Source: Bradyrhizobium acaciae (GTDB taxonomy: Bacteria; Pseudomonadota; Alphaproteobacteria; Rhizobiales; Xanthobacteraceae). Taken from it: 43,175 nucleotides of DNA. Position 1 is the stretch's first letter. Every line of letters begins with the position of its first letter. Shown one piece after another: positions 24,409-32,328 of this stretch. The notes under the pieces are model-generated. The model had not been told where the DNA came from, searched no databases, and saw nothing but the letters and a program-made list of their open reading frames with translations. The position numbers were made by a program, and so were the translations under genes. The stretch is taken from NCBI RefSeq assembly GCF_020889785.1, contig NZ_JACMYK010000057.1, positions 1-43,175 on the forward strand. Reading direction: 5' to 3'.

Positions 24409-24502
24409 GTCATTGCGAGCGGAGCGAAGCAATCCATCGCGCCGCACGCCGAGACATGGATTGCTTCGTCGCTTCAGCGCAAAATTGCTCTCGCAATGAC
24501 GA
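24409..24502. repeat. Intergenic repeat, GCAATCCAT / ATGGATTGC family, copy 2
   Basis: GTCATTGCGAGC and GCTCTCGCAATGAC form the ends and GAAGCAATCCAT / ATGGATTGCTTC the inner arms. A 39-base stretch (24451-24489) is identical to 18302-18340. The element ends about 25 bases from the cimA stop and begins about 15 bases before the VOC gene start. Confidence 0.75.
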
Positions 24503-24525
24503 CTTTCCGTTCCGTCACGCTGGCC

Positions 24526-26124
24526 TCACGCCTGCGCGCCCGACTTCACCAGCTTGTAAAACACCGAATCCATCAGCGCCTGGAACGAGGCGTCGATGAT
24601 GTTGGGCGAGACGCCGACCGTGGTCCAGCTCTCGCCGGTCTCGTCCTCGCTTTCGATCAACACGCGCGTGACCGCCTCGGTGCCACCATTGAGGATACGG
24701 ACGCGGTAGTCGATCAGCTTCAGGCCATCGATATATTTCTGGTACTTGCCGAGGTCCTTGCGCAGGGCGACGTCGAGCGCGTTGACCGGGCCGTTGCCTT
24801 CGGCAGCCGAGATCAGATGCTCGCCGTCGACGTCGACCTTCACCACCGCCAGCGCCACCGTGACGCGCTGGCCGTTGGCGTTGTAGCGCTGCTCGACATT
24901 GACGTCGAACTGCTCGACCTTGAAATATTCCGGCACCTTGCCGAGCGTGCGGCGCGCCAGGAGGTCGAACGAGGCGTTGGCGGATTCATAGGCAAAGCCC
25001 GCGGCCTCCCGCTCCTTCAATTCCTCGACCAGCCGCGTCAGCCGCGGATCGCTCTTGTCATAGACGATGCCGGCGCGGTCGAGTTCGGCCATCACGTTGG
25101 AGCGGCCGGCCTGATCGGACACCAGCACCTTGCGGTGATTGCCGACGGAATCCGGCAGCACGTGCTCATAGGTCTGCGGATCCTTCATCACGGCGGAGGC
25201 ATGGATGCCGGTCTTGGTGACGAAGGCGCTCTCGCCGACATAGGCCGCATGGCGATTGGGCGCGCGGTTCAGCATGTCGTCGAGCGTGCGCGACACCTTC
25301 ATCAACGTCGCCATCTTCTCGGTGGTGACACCGATCTCGAACCTGTCGGCAAACTCCTGCTTCAGCTTCAGGGTCGGGATCAGCGAGCAGAGATTGGCAT
25401 TGCCGCAGCGCTCGCCGAGGCCGTTGAGCGTGCCCTGGATCTGTCGTGCGCCGGCGCGCACCGCGGCGAGTGAATTCGCCACCGCCTGCTCGGTGTCGTT
25501 ATGGGCGTGGATGCCGAGATGGGCGCCGGGCACGTGATTGACGACGTCGGCGACGATGGTCTCGATCTCATGCGGCATGGTGCCGCCATTGGTGTCGCAC
25601 AGCACCACCCAGCGCGCGCCGGACTCGTAGGCCGCCGTGGCGCAGCCGAGCGCGTAGTCGCGGTTCTCCTTGTAGCCGTCGAAGAAATGCTCGCAGTCGA
25701 CCATTACCTCGCGGCCGAGCGCCTTCGCGGCGGCGACGCTGTCGCGGATCGAGGCGAGGTTTTCCTCGTTGGTCGTCTCGAGCGCGACGCGGACCTGGTA
25801 GGCGGAGGATTTGGCGACGAAGCAGATCGCGTCCGCCTTGGCCTCGAGGATGCCGGCGAGCCCGGGATCGTTCGAGGCCGAGCGGCCCGGCCGCCGCGTC
25901 ATGCCGAAGGCGGTGAAGCGCGCGTGGTCGAAGGCGGGCTTCCTGCTGAAGAACTCGGTGTCGGTCGGATTGGCGCCGGGATAACCGCCCTCGACATAGT
26001 CGATGCCGAGCGCATCCAGCATGCCCGCGATCACCTGCTTGTCCTGCAGGGTAAAGTCGACACCGTTGGTCTGCGCGCCGTCGCGCAGCGTGGTGTCGAA
26101 CAGATAGAGGCGCTCGCGGCTCAC
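24526..26124 (-). CDS. cimA: (R)-citramalate synthase
   Basis: A 532-residue DRE-TIM metallolyase that condenses pyruvate with acetyl-CoA to citramalate, the first step of the threonine-independent isoleucine route. The N-terminal block FDTTLRDGAQTNGVDFT, the metal motif IHAHNDTEQAV, and GTLNGLGERCGNANL are present, as is the C-terminal allosteric domain (about 390-530). Length and the AQTNGVDF segment suit the CimA type rather than 2-isopropylmalate or homocitrate synthase. The start is GTG at 26124, overlapping the TGA of the GNAT gene by 4 bases, with GGGAGG just upstream. Translation is thus coupled through GNAT to cysS. Confidence 0.93.
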   Translation of the reverse strand: MSRERLYLFDTTLRDGAQTNGVDFTLQDKQVIAGMLDALGIDYVEGGYPGANPTDTEFFSRKPAFDHARFTAFGMTRRPGRSASNDPGLAGILEAKADAICFVAKSSAYQVRVALETTNEENLASIRDSVAAAKALGREVMVDCEHFFDGYKENRDYALGCATAAYESGARWVVLCDTNGGTMPHEIETIVADVVNHVPGAHLGIHAHNDTEQAVANSLAAVRAGARQIQGTLNGLGERCGNANLCSLIPTLKLKQEFADRFEIGVTTEKMATLMKVSRTLDDMLNRAPNRHAAYVGESAFVTKTGIHASAVMKDPQTYEHVLPDSVGNHRKVLVSDQAGRSNVMAELDRAGIVYDKSDPRLTRLVEELKEREAAGFAYESANASFDLLARRTLGKVPEYFKVEQFDVNVEQRYNANGQRVTVALAVVKVDVDGEHLISAAEGNGPVNALDVALRKDLGKYQKYIDGLKLIDYRVRILNGGTEAVTRVLIESEDETGESWTTVGVSPNIIDASFQALMDSVFYKLVKSGAQA

Positions 26125-26627
26125 GCGTGGCCTCCCGGGGTAGCGACACCGTCGAGCGTCTTCTGCATCGTGGTGTTGGCGAGCCATTCGTCGCCGATAG
26201 TGACCGAATTGCGCTGCTGCGCGACATAGCCGCGCTTGCGGAAGAATTCGAGCGCGGTGTCGCTGACATCGGCTTTCAGGGTCTTGGTGCCGCGGGCGCT
26301 CGCGATCTTCTCCAGCGCGTCGCACAGCGCGCTGCCGACGCCCTGCCCCACTGCACTCGGATGCACGTAGAGCATGTCGATGTGATCGGCGCCCTTCAGC
26401 GAGGCAAATCCGACTGGTGCACCCTGCAACGTTGCGATCAGCGTGAGCTGGCCGGCCAGCTTCTTGCCGAATGCCGCCTCGTCGTCGGCAACGGCCGCCC
26501 AGGCCTCCTGCTGCGTTTCGCTGTAGTCGTCGCCGGTCAGATCCATGATCGACGCCGCGAAGATCGCTGCCAGGACGGCTGCGTCATCGGGTAGATACGG
26601 ACGCAATGCGGGTGCGGAACGGCTCAT
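26121..26627 (-). CDS. GNAT-family N-acetyltransferase
   Basis: A 168-residue acetyltransferase. The acetyl-CoA site is motif A: HIDMLYVHPSAVGQGVGSALCDAL (V/I-x-P-x-x-Q-G-x-G pattern). It is followed by LKADVSDTALEFFRKRGYVAQQRN, the usual C-terminal strand and helix. The acceptor is unknown. It is inserted between cysS and cimA with 4-base ATGA/GTGA overlaps on both sides, and GGGAGGT precedes its ATG, so it is made together with both enzymes. A link to amino-acid or tRNA metabolism is suggested only by this position. Confidence 0.88.
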   Translation of the reverse strand: MSRSAPALRPYLPDDAAVLAAIFAASIMDLTGDDYSETQQEAWAAVADDEAAFGKKLAGQLTLIATLQGAPVGFASLKGADHIDMLYVHPSAVGQGVGSALCDALEKIASARGTKTLKADVSDTALEFFRKRGYVAQQRNSVTIGDEWLANTTMQKTLDGVATPGGHA

Positions 26628-28024
26628 CGCGCGACCTCCCAGGTGGTGCCTTCCTTGGAGTCCTTGATCACCACGCCCATCGCGGCGAGCTGATCTCGGA
26701 TCCGGTCGGATTCCTTGAAGTCCTTGCGCGCACGCGCCGCAGTGCGCTCGGCAATCAGCGCCTCGACCGCAGCGGCATCGACGCCGCTCGCCTGTTGCTT
26801 GCGCGCCTCCCACGCCGCCGCGCTCTCCGACAGGAAGCCGAGCAGCCGGAGCGAACCGGCGAACTCCTTGCGACTCTGTTCGTTGCTCGAGGCAGCACTG
26901 CGCAGGCCGTGCAGAACGGCCATCGCCTGCGCCGTGTTGAGGTCGTCGTAAAGCGCCTCGACCATCGCCGTCGACGGCGCGCCGGGCTCGGCGTCGGCCG
27001 CAACCGCGTACCAATCGTCGAGTATCTTCGCGCTCTCTTCGGCACTCTTCAGCGTCCAGTCGAGCGGCGAGCGATAGTGCGTCTTGAGCATGCTCAGCCG
27101 CAACACCTCGCCCGGCCAATCGGCCAAGAGATCGCGGATCGTGAAGAAGTTGCCGAGCGACTTCGACATCTTCTCGCTTTCGATCTGCAGGAAGCCGTTG
27201 TGCATCCAGACATTGGCCATGCGGTCGGTGTGGAACGCGCAGCAGGTTTGCGCGAGCTCGTTCTCATGGTGCGGGAACACCAGATCGATGCCGCCGCCAT
27301 GGATATCGAACTTCTCGCCGAGATGCTTCCAGGCCATCGCCGAGCACTCGATGTGCCAGCCGGGGCGCCCCTCGACCGCAATGCCTGCCGGCGACGGCCA
27401 GGACGGCTCGCCCGGCTTCGACGGCTTCCACAGCACGAAGTCGGTGTTGTCGCGCTTGTAGGGCGCGACATCGACGCGGGCGCCGGCGATCATCTCGTCG
27501 AGCGAGCGCTTCGACAGCGCGCCGTAGCGCGGCAGCGTCGAATTGGCCGCGTTCATCGCCTGCGGCGAGAACAGCACATGGTCCTCGGCGACATAGGCAA
27601 AGCCGCCGGCGACCAGCTTGTCGATGATCGCGCGCATTTCCGGGATGTGCTCGGTCGCGCGCGGCTGCACGGTCGGCGGCAAGCAACCGAGCGCGGTGAC
27701 GTCGTCCTGATACTGCCGGTAGGTCAGCTCGGTGACCTTGCGGATCGCCTCGTTCAGCGGCACGCCGGGATAGTCGCGCGCGGCACGGACGTTGATCTTG
27801 TCGTCGACGTCGGTGATGTTGCGAACGTACTTCACGTGGTCGGCGCCGTAGCGATGGCGCAGCACGCGGAACAGCACGTCGAAAACGATCGCTGCGCGGC
27901 CATTGCCGATATGGGCGAAGTCGTAGACCGTCGGTCCGCAGGCATACATGCGGACGTTGTTGGCATCGAGCGGCACGAACGGCCGCTTCTCCCGGGTCAA
28001 CGTATCGTAGAGGCGCAAATCCAT
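26624..28024 (-). CDS. cysS: Cysteinyl-tRNA synthetase
   Basis: A 466-residue class I synthetase that charges tRNA-Cys. It has the HIGN form of the HIGH motif (about 38-41, CGPTVYDFAHIGNGRA), the zinc ligands Cys29, the Cys of GWHIECSAM and His/Glu of HHENELAQ, and the KMSKS loop (SEKMSKSLGNF). The anticodon-binding helical end has KDFKESDRIRDQL. Length is normal for the family. It is first of the cysS-GNAT-cimA overlapping row. A 12-base palindrome, ATGGGTACCCAT, covers the start codon. Confidence 0.97.
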   Translation of the reverse strand: MDLRLYDTLTREKRPFVPLDANNVRMYACGPTVYDFAHIGNGRAAIVFDVLFRVLRHRYGADHVKYVRNITDVDDKINVRAARDYPGVPLNEAIRKVTELTYRQYQDDVTALGCLPPTVQPRATEHIPEMRAIIDKLVAGGFAYVAEDHVLFSPQAMNAANSTLPRYGALSKRSLDEMIAGARVDVAPYKRDNTDFVLWKPSKPGEPSWPSPAGIAVEGRPGWHIECSAMAWKHLGEKFDIHGGGIDLVFPHHENELAQTCCAFHTDRMANVWMHNGFLQIESEKMSKSLGNFFTIRDLLADWPGEVLRLSMLKTHYRSPLDWTLKSAEESAKILDDWYAVAADAEPGAPSTAMVEALYDDLNTAQAMAVLHGLRSAASSNEQSRKEFAGSLRLLGFLSESAAAWEARKQQASGVDAAAVEALIAERTAARARKDFKESDRIRDQLAAMGVVIKDSKEGTTWEVAR

Positions 28025-28250
28025 GGGTACCCATCCCTTGCGGCCGGGCGTCCAGTGATTCTCAGGCGATTGAGAAAAGACGGCCTCAGCCAGCGAATCG
28101 CTAGCTCATAATCTCGCGGCAAATGCTGCAGATGGCGAGGTGGCCGTTCATGGTTCCACCATGTCTCATGGCCCCTTTATCGCGTCAAGGGGCTGTTTTC
28201 GGGCGTATTGCGGCCGGCCCCGCAGCGAAATTACGCCAACGCCCTCATGG

Positions 28251-28264
28251 TTAATCATTATTAA
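28251..28264. promoter_or_regulatory. A/T-rich TTAA-N6-TTAA site upstream of a secreted-protein gene
   Basis: TTAATCATTATTAA lies 56 bases before the ATG of the Cys-rich secreted protein. It resembles a CtrA box but has a 6-base spacer in place of the 7-base one, so it is a weak candidate. It is also the most A/T-rich spot in the gap and could simply be promoter. Confidence 0.25.
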
Positions 28265-28319
28265 GCATTTGGGCGTATCCGGTGGCCCGCGGATTCCCCG
28301 CCATTTTCACTGGTGCACC

Positions 28320-28643
28320 ATGCGGCCGATTTCAGCATTGATTGCCTGCACGCTCTTCGTTGTCCCGTCCTTCCTTGCCCCCTCGGCCGCGCTGGCCGAC
28401 AGCCGCGTCTTCATCGTCGCCAACCAGGCGGATGGCTACGGCATCGACCAGTGCCTGGCCCGCGGCGACCGCTGCGGCGCATCTGCCGCCCGCGCCTATT
28501 GCCGGTCACGCGATTTTGCACAGGCCACCAATTACCGCCGCGTCGATCCCGACGAGATCACCGGTGCGGTTCCGCACGCCGCAAATGAGACATGCAGCGG
28601 CAACGCTTGCGGCGAATACGTCGCCATCACCTGTCAGCGCTAA
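28320..28643 (+). CDS. Small secreted Cys-rich protein of unknown function
   Basis: I do not recognise a named family. The 107-residue product has a clear signal peptide (ISALIACTLFVVPSFLAPSAALA, cleavage after Ala26). The mature part of about 81 residues contains six Cys (45, 52, 61, 92, 97, 105), which could form three disulfides in the periplasm or outside. The mature start DSRVFIVANQADGYGIDQCL and the end GEYVAITCQR look like an ordered small domain. The start at 28320 is chosen because the signal peptide begins there. It stands alone, and the gap to cysS (about 295 bases) must hold the promoters of both. Confidence 0.75.
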   Translation: MRPISALIACTLFVVPSFLAPSAALADSRVFIVANQADGYGIDQCLARGDRCGASAARAYCRSRDFAQATNYRRVDPDEITGAVPHAANETCSGNACGEYVAITCQR

Positions 28644-28801
28644 GCCAAGCCGCTGGATAAACGGGGTTATTGCCACACCGGCGCCCCGGAAACGACGTGA
28701 CGCTGCCCCGAGAAACGGCTATTGCAGGCAACCTTTGCAAGGGGACCTTGGCCGCGCGCCTTGGCGTTGATCGCCGCGCGGCGTCGTTTTAATGGCCGGA
28801 T

Positions 28802-29959
28802 ATGCCCAATAGCTCCCGTTATCGCTTCTCCCGCTGGTTTCTGACTTGCGCCGTTCTGGCGGGCATCGCCCTGCCCGCCACGGATGCCCTGGCCCAGGTG
28901 CCCCCTGGCCCGCCCGGCCCGGCTCCGCAGGGCGCGCCGCAGGCCAACCCGATGTGCAGCCGGCTCGAGGGCCAGCTGGCGGCGATCGATCGCGGCGGCG
29001 GCGATCCGGCAAGGGACGAGCAGATCCGCCGCTATCAGGACGCGGCAACCCGGCAGCAGGGCGAGCTCGATCGCGTCACCGCGCAGGCGCGGCGCATGGG
29101 CTGCGACAGCTCCGGGTTCCTCTCTCTCTTCAACAACAATTCGGCGCAATGCGGTCCGGTCAACAACCAGATCCAGCAGATGCGCGCCAATCTCGACCAG
29201 ATGACCGCCAATCTCGAGCGCCTGCGCACCGGCGGGCTCGGCGGTGCCGACCGCGAGAACCAGCGCCGTTCGGTCCTGACCGCACTGGCGCAGAACAATT
29301 GCGGCCCGCAATACGCCGCGGCCGCAGCGCGTGGCCCAGGCAACTTCCTCGAGAACCTGTTCGGCGGCGGCGGTGGCGGCAGCAATCCCAACAGTCAGCT
29401 GCCTCCGCCCGACGCGCAATATGGCGCACAGTCCGGCACCTTCCGCACCGTCTGCGTCCGCACCTGTGATGGCGCCTACTTCCCGATCTCGTTCGCGACC
29501 AGCCAGGCGCGCTTTGCCGCCGATGAGCAGATCTGCAAGGCGCAGTGCCCGGCCGCGGAGGCCAGCCTGTTTACCTATCGAAATCCCGGCGAAGACATCA
29601 ACCAGGCGGTCTCGATCAACGGCCAGTCCTACTCGGCCCTGCCGAACGCCTTCAAGTACCGCACCGAGTTCAACCCGTCGTGCTCCTGCAAGGCGGCCGG
29701 CCAGAGCTGGGCGGAGGCGCTGAAGGCTGTCGACGACCAGGCGGCCGCCGCGCAGCAGGGCGACATCATCGTCACCGAGGAGAGCGCGCGGAAGATGCAG
29801 CAGCGCGCGCAGACCAAGTCCGCCGCCGGCAAGAAGGGCGCGCCGGCAGCAGCCGTTCAGCAGCCGGCGGCCGCCGACGCCACGGCCCCGGCCGCGCCTT
29901 CCAGCGACGGCCAAATCCGCACAGTCGGCCCGACCTTCATCCAGCAGAAGAAGCAGTAA
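28802..29959 (+). CDS. Exported DUF2865 protein
   Basis: A 385-residue protein with a signal peptide (about 1-31, ending ATDALAQ) and a Pro-rich start of the mature chain. Residues 50-150 are polar and Gln-rich with a helical, coiled-coil-like pattern. GTFRTVCVRTCDGAYFPISF (about 213-232), ICKAQCPAAEASLFTYRNPGED and ALPNAFKYRTEFNPSCSC form the DUF2865 core with paired Cys residues. The C-terminus is an Ala/Lys-rich low-complexity tail. DUF2865 proteins are exported, mostly from Rhizobiales, with no known role. The stop lies 3 bases from that of the convergent nadE. Confidence 0.87.
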   Translation: MPNSSRYRFSRWFLTCAVLAGIALPATDALAQVPPGPPGPAPQGAPQANPMCSRLEGQLAAIDRGGGDPARDEQIRRYQDAATRQQGELDRVTAQARRMGCDSSGFLSLFNNNSAQCGPVNNQIQQMRANLDQMTANLERLRTGGLGGADRENQRRSVLTALAQNNCGPQYAAAAARGPGNFLENLFGGGGGGSNPNSQLPPPDAQYGAQSGTFRTVCVRTCDGAYFPISFATSQARFAADEQICKAQCPAAEASLFTYRNPGEDINQAVSINGQSYSALPNAFKYRTEFNPSCSCKAAGQSWAEALKAVDDQAAAAQQGDIIVTEESARKMQQRAQTKSAAGKKGAPAAAVQQPAAADATAPAAPSSDGQIRTVGPTFIQQKKQ

Positions 29960-29962
29960 GGC

Positions 29963-31708
29963 TTAACCTTCGAACGCCTCCGCCGACGCGCGCGAGCCGC
30001 GCGTCACCAGCTTGTCGTCGGGCTCCGGCAGCGCCTTGCCGAAGTCGCGGAAGCGGTTGGTGATGGGATAGCGGCGGTCGCGGCCGAAATTCTTGCGCGT
30101 CACCTTCACCCCCGGCGCGGCCTGCCGCCGCTTGTATTCGGCGATGTTGAGCAGGCGATCGATGCGGGTTACCACGTCGGGATCGAAGCCGGCTTCGATG
30201 ATGGTCGCAAGCGGCTCCTCGCGCTCGACGAGCCGTTCGAGGATCGCGTCCAGCACGTCGTAGGGCGGCAGCGAATCCTGGTCGGTCTGGTTCTCGCGCA
30301 ACTCGGCGGTCGGCGGCCGGATGATGATGTTGACCGGGATCACCTCGCCCGAAGGCCCGAGCGCGCCGTCCGGCTTCCAGGCATTGCGCAGGCTCGACAG
30401 GCGGAACACCTCGGTCTTGTAGATGTCCTTGATCGGGTTGAAGCCGCCGTTCATGTCGCCGTACAGCGTGGCGTAGCCGACCGACATTTCCGACTTGTTG
30501 CCTGTGGTCACCACCATGGCGCCGGTCTTGTTGGAGATCGCCATCAACAGCGTGCCGCGGGCACGTGCTTGCAAATTCTCCTCGGTGATGTCGCGCTCCA
30601 GCCCAGCGAACACCGGCGCCAAAATCTTCTCGAAGCCGTTCACGGCGTCCGCGATCGGCAGGATCTCGTAGCGGATGCCGAGCGCAGCGGCGAGCTTGGC
30701 GGCATCGTCGAGCGAGACCTGCGCGGTGTAGCGGAACGGCAGCATCACGCCGCGCACCTTGTCGGCGCCGAGCGCATCGACCGCGATCGCCGCGCACAGC
30801 GCCGAATCGATGCCGCCGGAGACCCCGAGCAACACGCCGGGAAAGCCGTTCTTGCGGACATAGTCGCGCAGGCCGAGCACGCAGGCCGCGTAATCCGCCT
30901 TGTCGCCTTCGGGCTGCGCCGTGATCGGCCCGTTGCAGCGCCAGCCGTCGGCGGTCTTGCGCCAGGTCAGCGTCGTGATGTTCTCCTCGAACGCCGGAAG
31001 CTGCGCCGCGACCGAGAGATCGGCATTCAGCGCGAACGAGGCGCCGTCGAAGATCAGCTCGTCCTGACCGCCGACCTCGTTGAGATAGACCAGCGGCAGG
31101 CCGCTTTCGGTGACGCGCGCCACCACGATCGAGAGCCTGAGATCCGCCTTGTCGCGGGCATAGGGCGAGCCGTTCGGCACCACGAGGATCTCGGCGCCGG
31201 TCTCGGCGAGACATTCGACGACGTTCTCGTAGTCCTCTGATTCCTCGAGCCAGATGTCCTCGCAGATCGGCACGCCGATCCGCACGCCGCGCACCGTCAC
31301 CGGCCGCGCGGCGCGCGCGAACAGCCGCTTCTCGTCGAACACGCCGTAATTCGGCAGATTGGCCTTGAAGCGCAGCGCGGCGATGCGGCCGCCGTCGAGC
31401 AGTGCGCAGGCATTGTAGAGCTTGCCGTCCTCGACCCAGGGCGTGCCGATCAGCATGGCCGGGCCGCCGTCCTTGGTCTCTCGCGCCAGTTCCTCGATCG
31501 CGGCGCGGCAGGCCGACTGGAACGCCGGCTTCAGCACCAGATCCTCCGGCGGATAGCCGGCAACGAACAGTTCCGACAACACTACGAGGTCGGCGCCGTC
31601 GGCCTTCGCCTTATCGCGCGCGGCACGCGCTTTCGCGGCGTTGCCGGTGACGTCGCCGACCGTCGGATTGAGTTGCGCCAGGGTGATCTTGATCTGTTGT
31701 TCGCTCAT
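29963..31708 (-). CDS. nadE: Glutamine-dependent NAD+ synthetase
   Basis: A 581-residue two-domain enzyme for the last step of NAD synthesis. The N-terminal nitrilase-fold glutaminase has the triad Glu46 (LSELFVAGYPPEDL), Lys115 (FKANLPNYGVFDEKR) and Cys149 (GVPICEDIW). The C-terminal ATP-pyrophosphatase domain has the P-loop SGGIDS (297-302) and GNKSEMSVGYATLYGDMNGGF. Ammonia released by the first domain is used by the second. The ATG at 31708 was chosen to match family length; its ribosome site is weak and the frame is open to 31780. Confidence 0.96.
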   Translation of the reverse strand: MSEQQIKITLAQLNPTVGDVTGNAAKARAARDKAKADGADLVVLSELFVAGYPPEDLVLKPAFQSACRAAIEELARETKDGGPAMLIGTPWVEDGKLYNACALLDGGRIAALRFKANLPNYGVFDEKRLFARAARPVTVRGVRIGVPICEDIWLEESEDYENVVECLAETGAEILVVPNGSPYARDKADLRLSIVVARVTESGLPLVYLNEVGGQDELIFDGASFALNADLSVAAQLPAFEENITTLTWRKTADGWRCNGPITAQPEGDKADYAACVLGLRDYVRKNGFPGVLLGVSGGIDSALCAAIAVDALGADKVRGVMLPFRYTAQVSLDDAAKLAAALGIRYEILPIADAVNGFEKILAPVFAGLERDITEENLQARARGTLLMAISNKTGAMVVTTGNKSEMSVGYATLYGDMNGGFNPIKDIYKTEVFRLSSLRNAWKPDGALGPSGEVIPVNIIIRPPTAELRENQTDQDSLPPYDVLDAILERLVEREEPLATIIEAGFDPDVVTRIDRLLNIAEYKRRQAAPGVKVTRKNFGRDRRYPITNRFRDFGKALPEPDDKLVTRGSRASAEAFEG

Positions 31709-31849
31709 ACTGTTATGTTGTCCCGCACAAGGGCAAACTTCAATGGTCGTCCGGTCATGGTGCGCTTGCAGAAATCGCACCGGGAACGCAGTCGCCGGGC
31801 CCGATCAGCGCGACCGAATGGCCCATCTTGCTCAGATGTCGCACAGCGA

Positions 31850-31912
31850 CGCGGCGATCCATTCGTCCGCGTATGCGGAGCGATGGATTGCTTCGCTGCG
31901 CTCGCAATGACG
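31850..31912. repeat. Intergenic repeat, GCAATCCAT / ATGGATTGC family, degenerate copy 3
   Basis: GGCGATCCATTCGTCCGC and GCGGAGCGATGGATTGC form the arms, followed by the usual CTTCGCTGCGCTCGCAATGACG end. Its left end has decayed. It lies between dgkA and nadE. Confidence 0.6.
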
Positions 31913-31942
31913 AGGATGGGTCCATGTTTTGGTTGCCTGGAA

Positions 31943-32296
31943 TCAGAACGCGCCCAAGCGCTCGGCCAGCGCGAACAGCCAGAACAGCCCGGCCATGATG
32001 AGCGCGACGCCGACGGCGGCCGAGCCCATGTCCTTGACCCGGCCGATCTGCTGATCGTGATCCATCGTCAAACGGTCGGCGAGCTTCTCGATCGCGGTGT
32101 TGAGCAGCTCGATCACGAGCACCAGCACCACGGTCGCGACCAGCTCGACCCGGCGCATCACGGTGGCGCCGACCAGCCAGGCCAGCGGCACCGACAGCAC
32201 CAGTGCCACCACCTCCTCGCGAATCGCCTGCTCCGAGCGAATGGCGAAAGCCAGCCCGTTGCGCGAGTTGATGGTGGCTCGCCAGAACCTCAGCAA
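31943..32296 (-). CDS. dgkA: Diacylglycerol kinase (DgkA family)
   Basis: A 117-residue integral membrane kinase that phosphorylates diacylglycerol to phosphatidate, recycling lipid left by periplasmic glucan or lipid-A modification. SEQAIREE near the first helix and ELLNTAIEKLADRLTMDHDQ then IGRVKDMGSAAV are diagnostic, with catalytic Glu and Asp residues. Three hydrophobic helices are visible. The start appears to be TTG at 32296, with GGGGGC 7 bases upstream inside a small tandem repeat that also contains the aroG stop. The gap to aroG is 28 bases, so the genes are co-transcribed though not related in pathway. Confidence 0.92.
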   Translation of the reverse strand: MLRFWRATINSRNGLAFAIRSEQAIREEVVALVLSVPLAWLVGATVMRRVELVATVVLVLVIELLNTAIEKLADRLTMDHDQQIGRVKDMGSAAVGVALIMAGLFWLFALAERLGAF

Positions 32297-32297
32297 G

Positions 32298-32328
32298 TCA
32301 CTGCCCCCAAATCACTGCCCCAAATCAC
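32298..32328. repeat. Short tandem repeat at the aroG/dgkA junction
   Basis: Units of TCACTGCCCC separated by AAA occur twice, and a third unit is cut to TCAC. Read on the coding (minus) strand, each unit carries GTGA plus a G-run. It thereby supplies both the aroG stop region and the ribosome site for the TTG start of dgkA. Confidence 0.6.

Noticed and set aside
28023..28034. 12-base palindrome ATGGGTACCCAT over the cysS start
   Set aside because: Short and likely due to chance around the start codon; no T-box or specifier feature is visible upstream.
26606..28111. 501-codon plus-strand frame opposite cysS
   Set aside because: Antisense shadow of a certain housekeeping gene.
28667..29914. 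415-codon minus-strand frame opposite the DUF2865 gene
   Set aside because: The plus strand has a signal peptide and the family core; the minus frame has neither.
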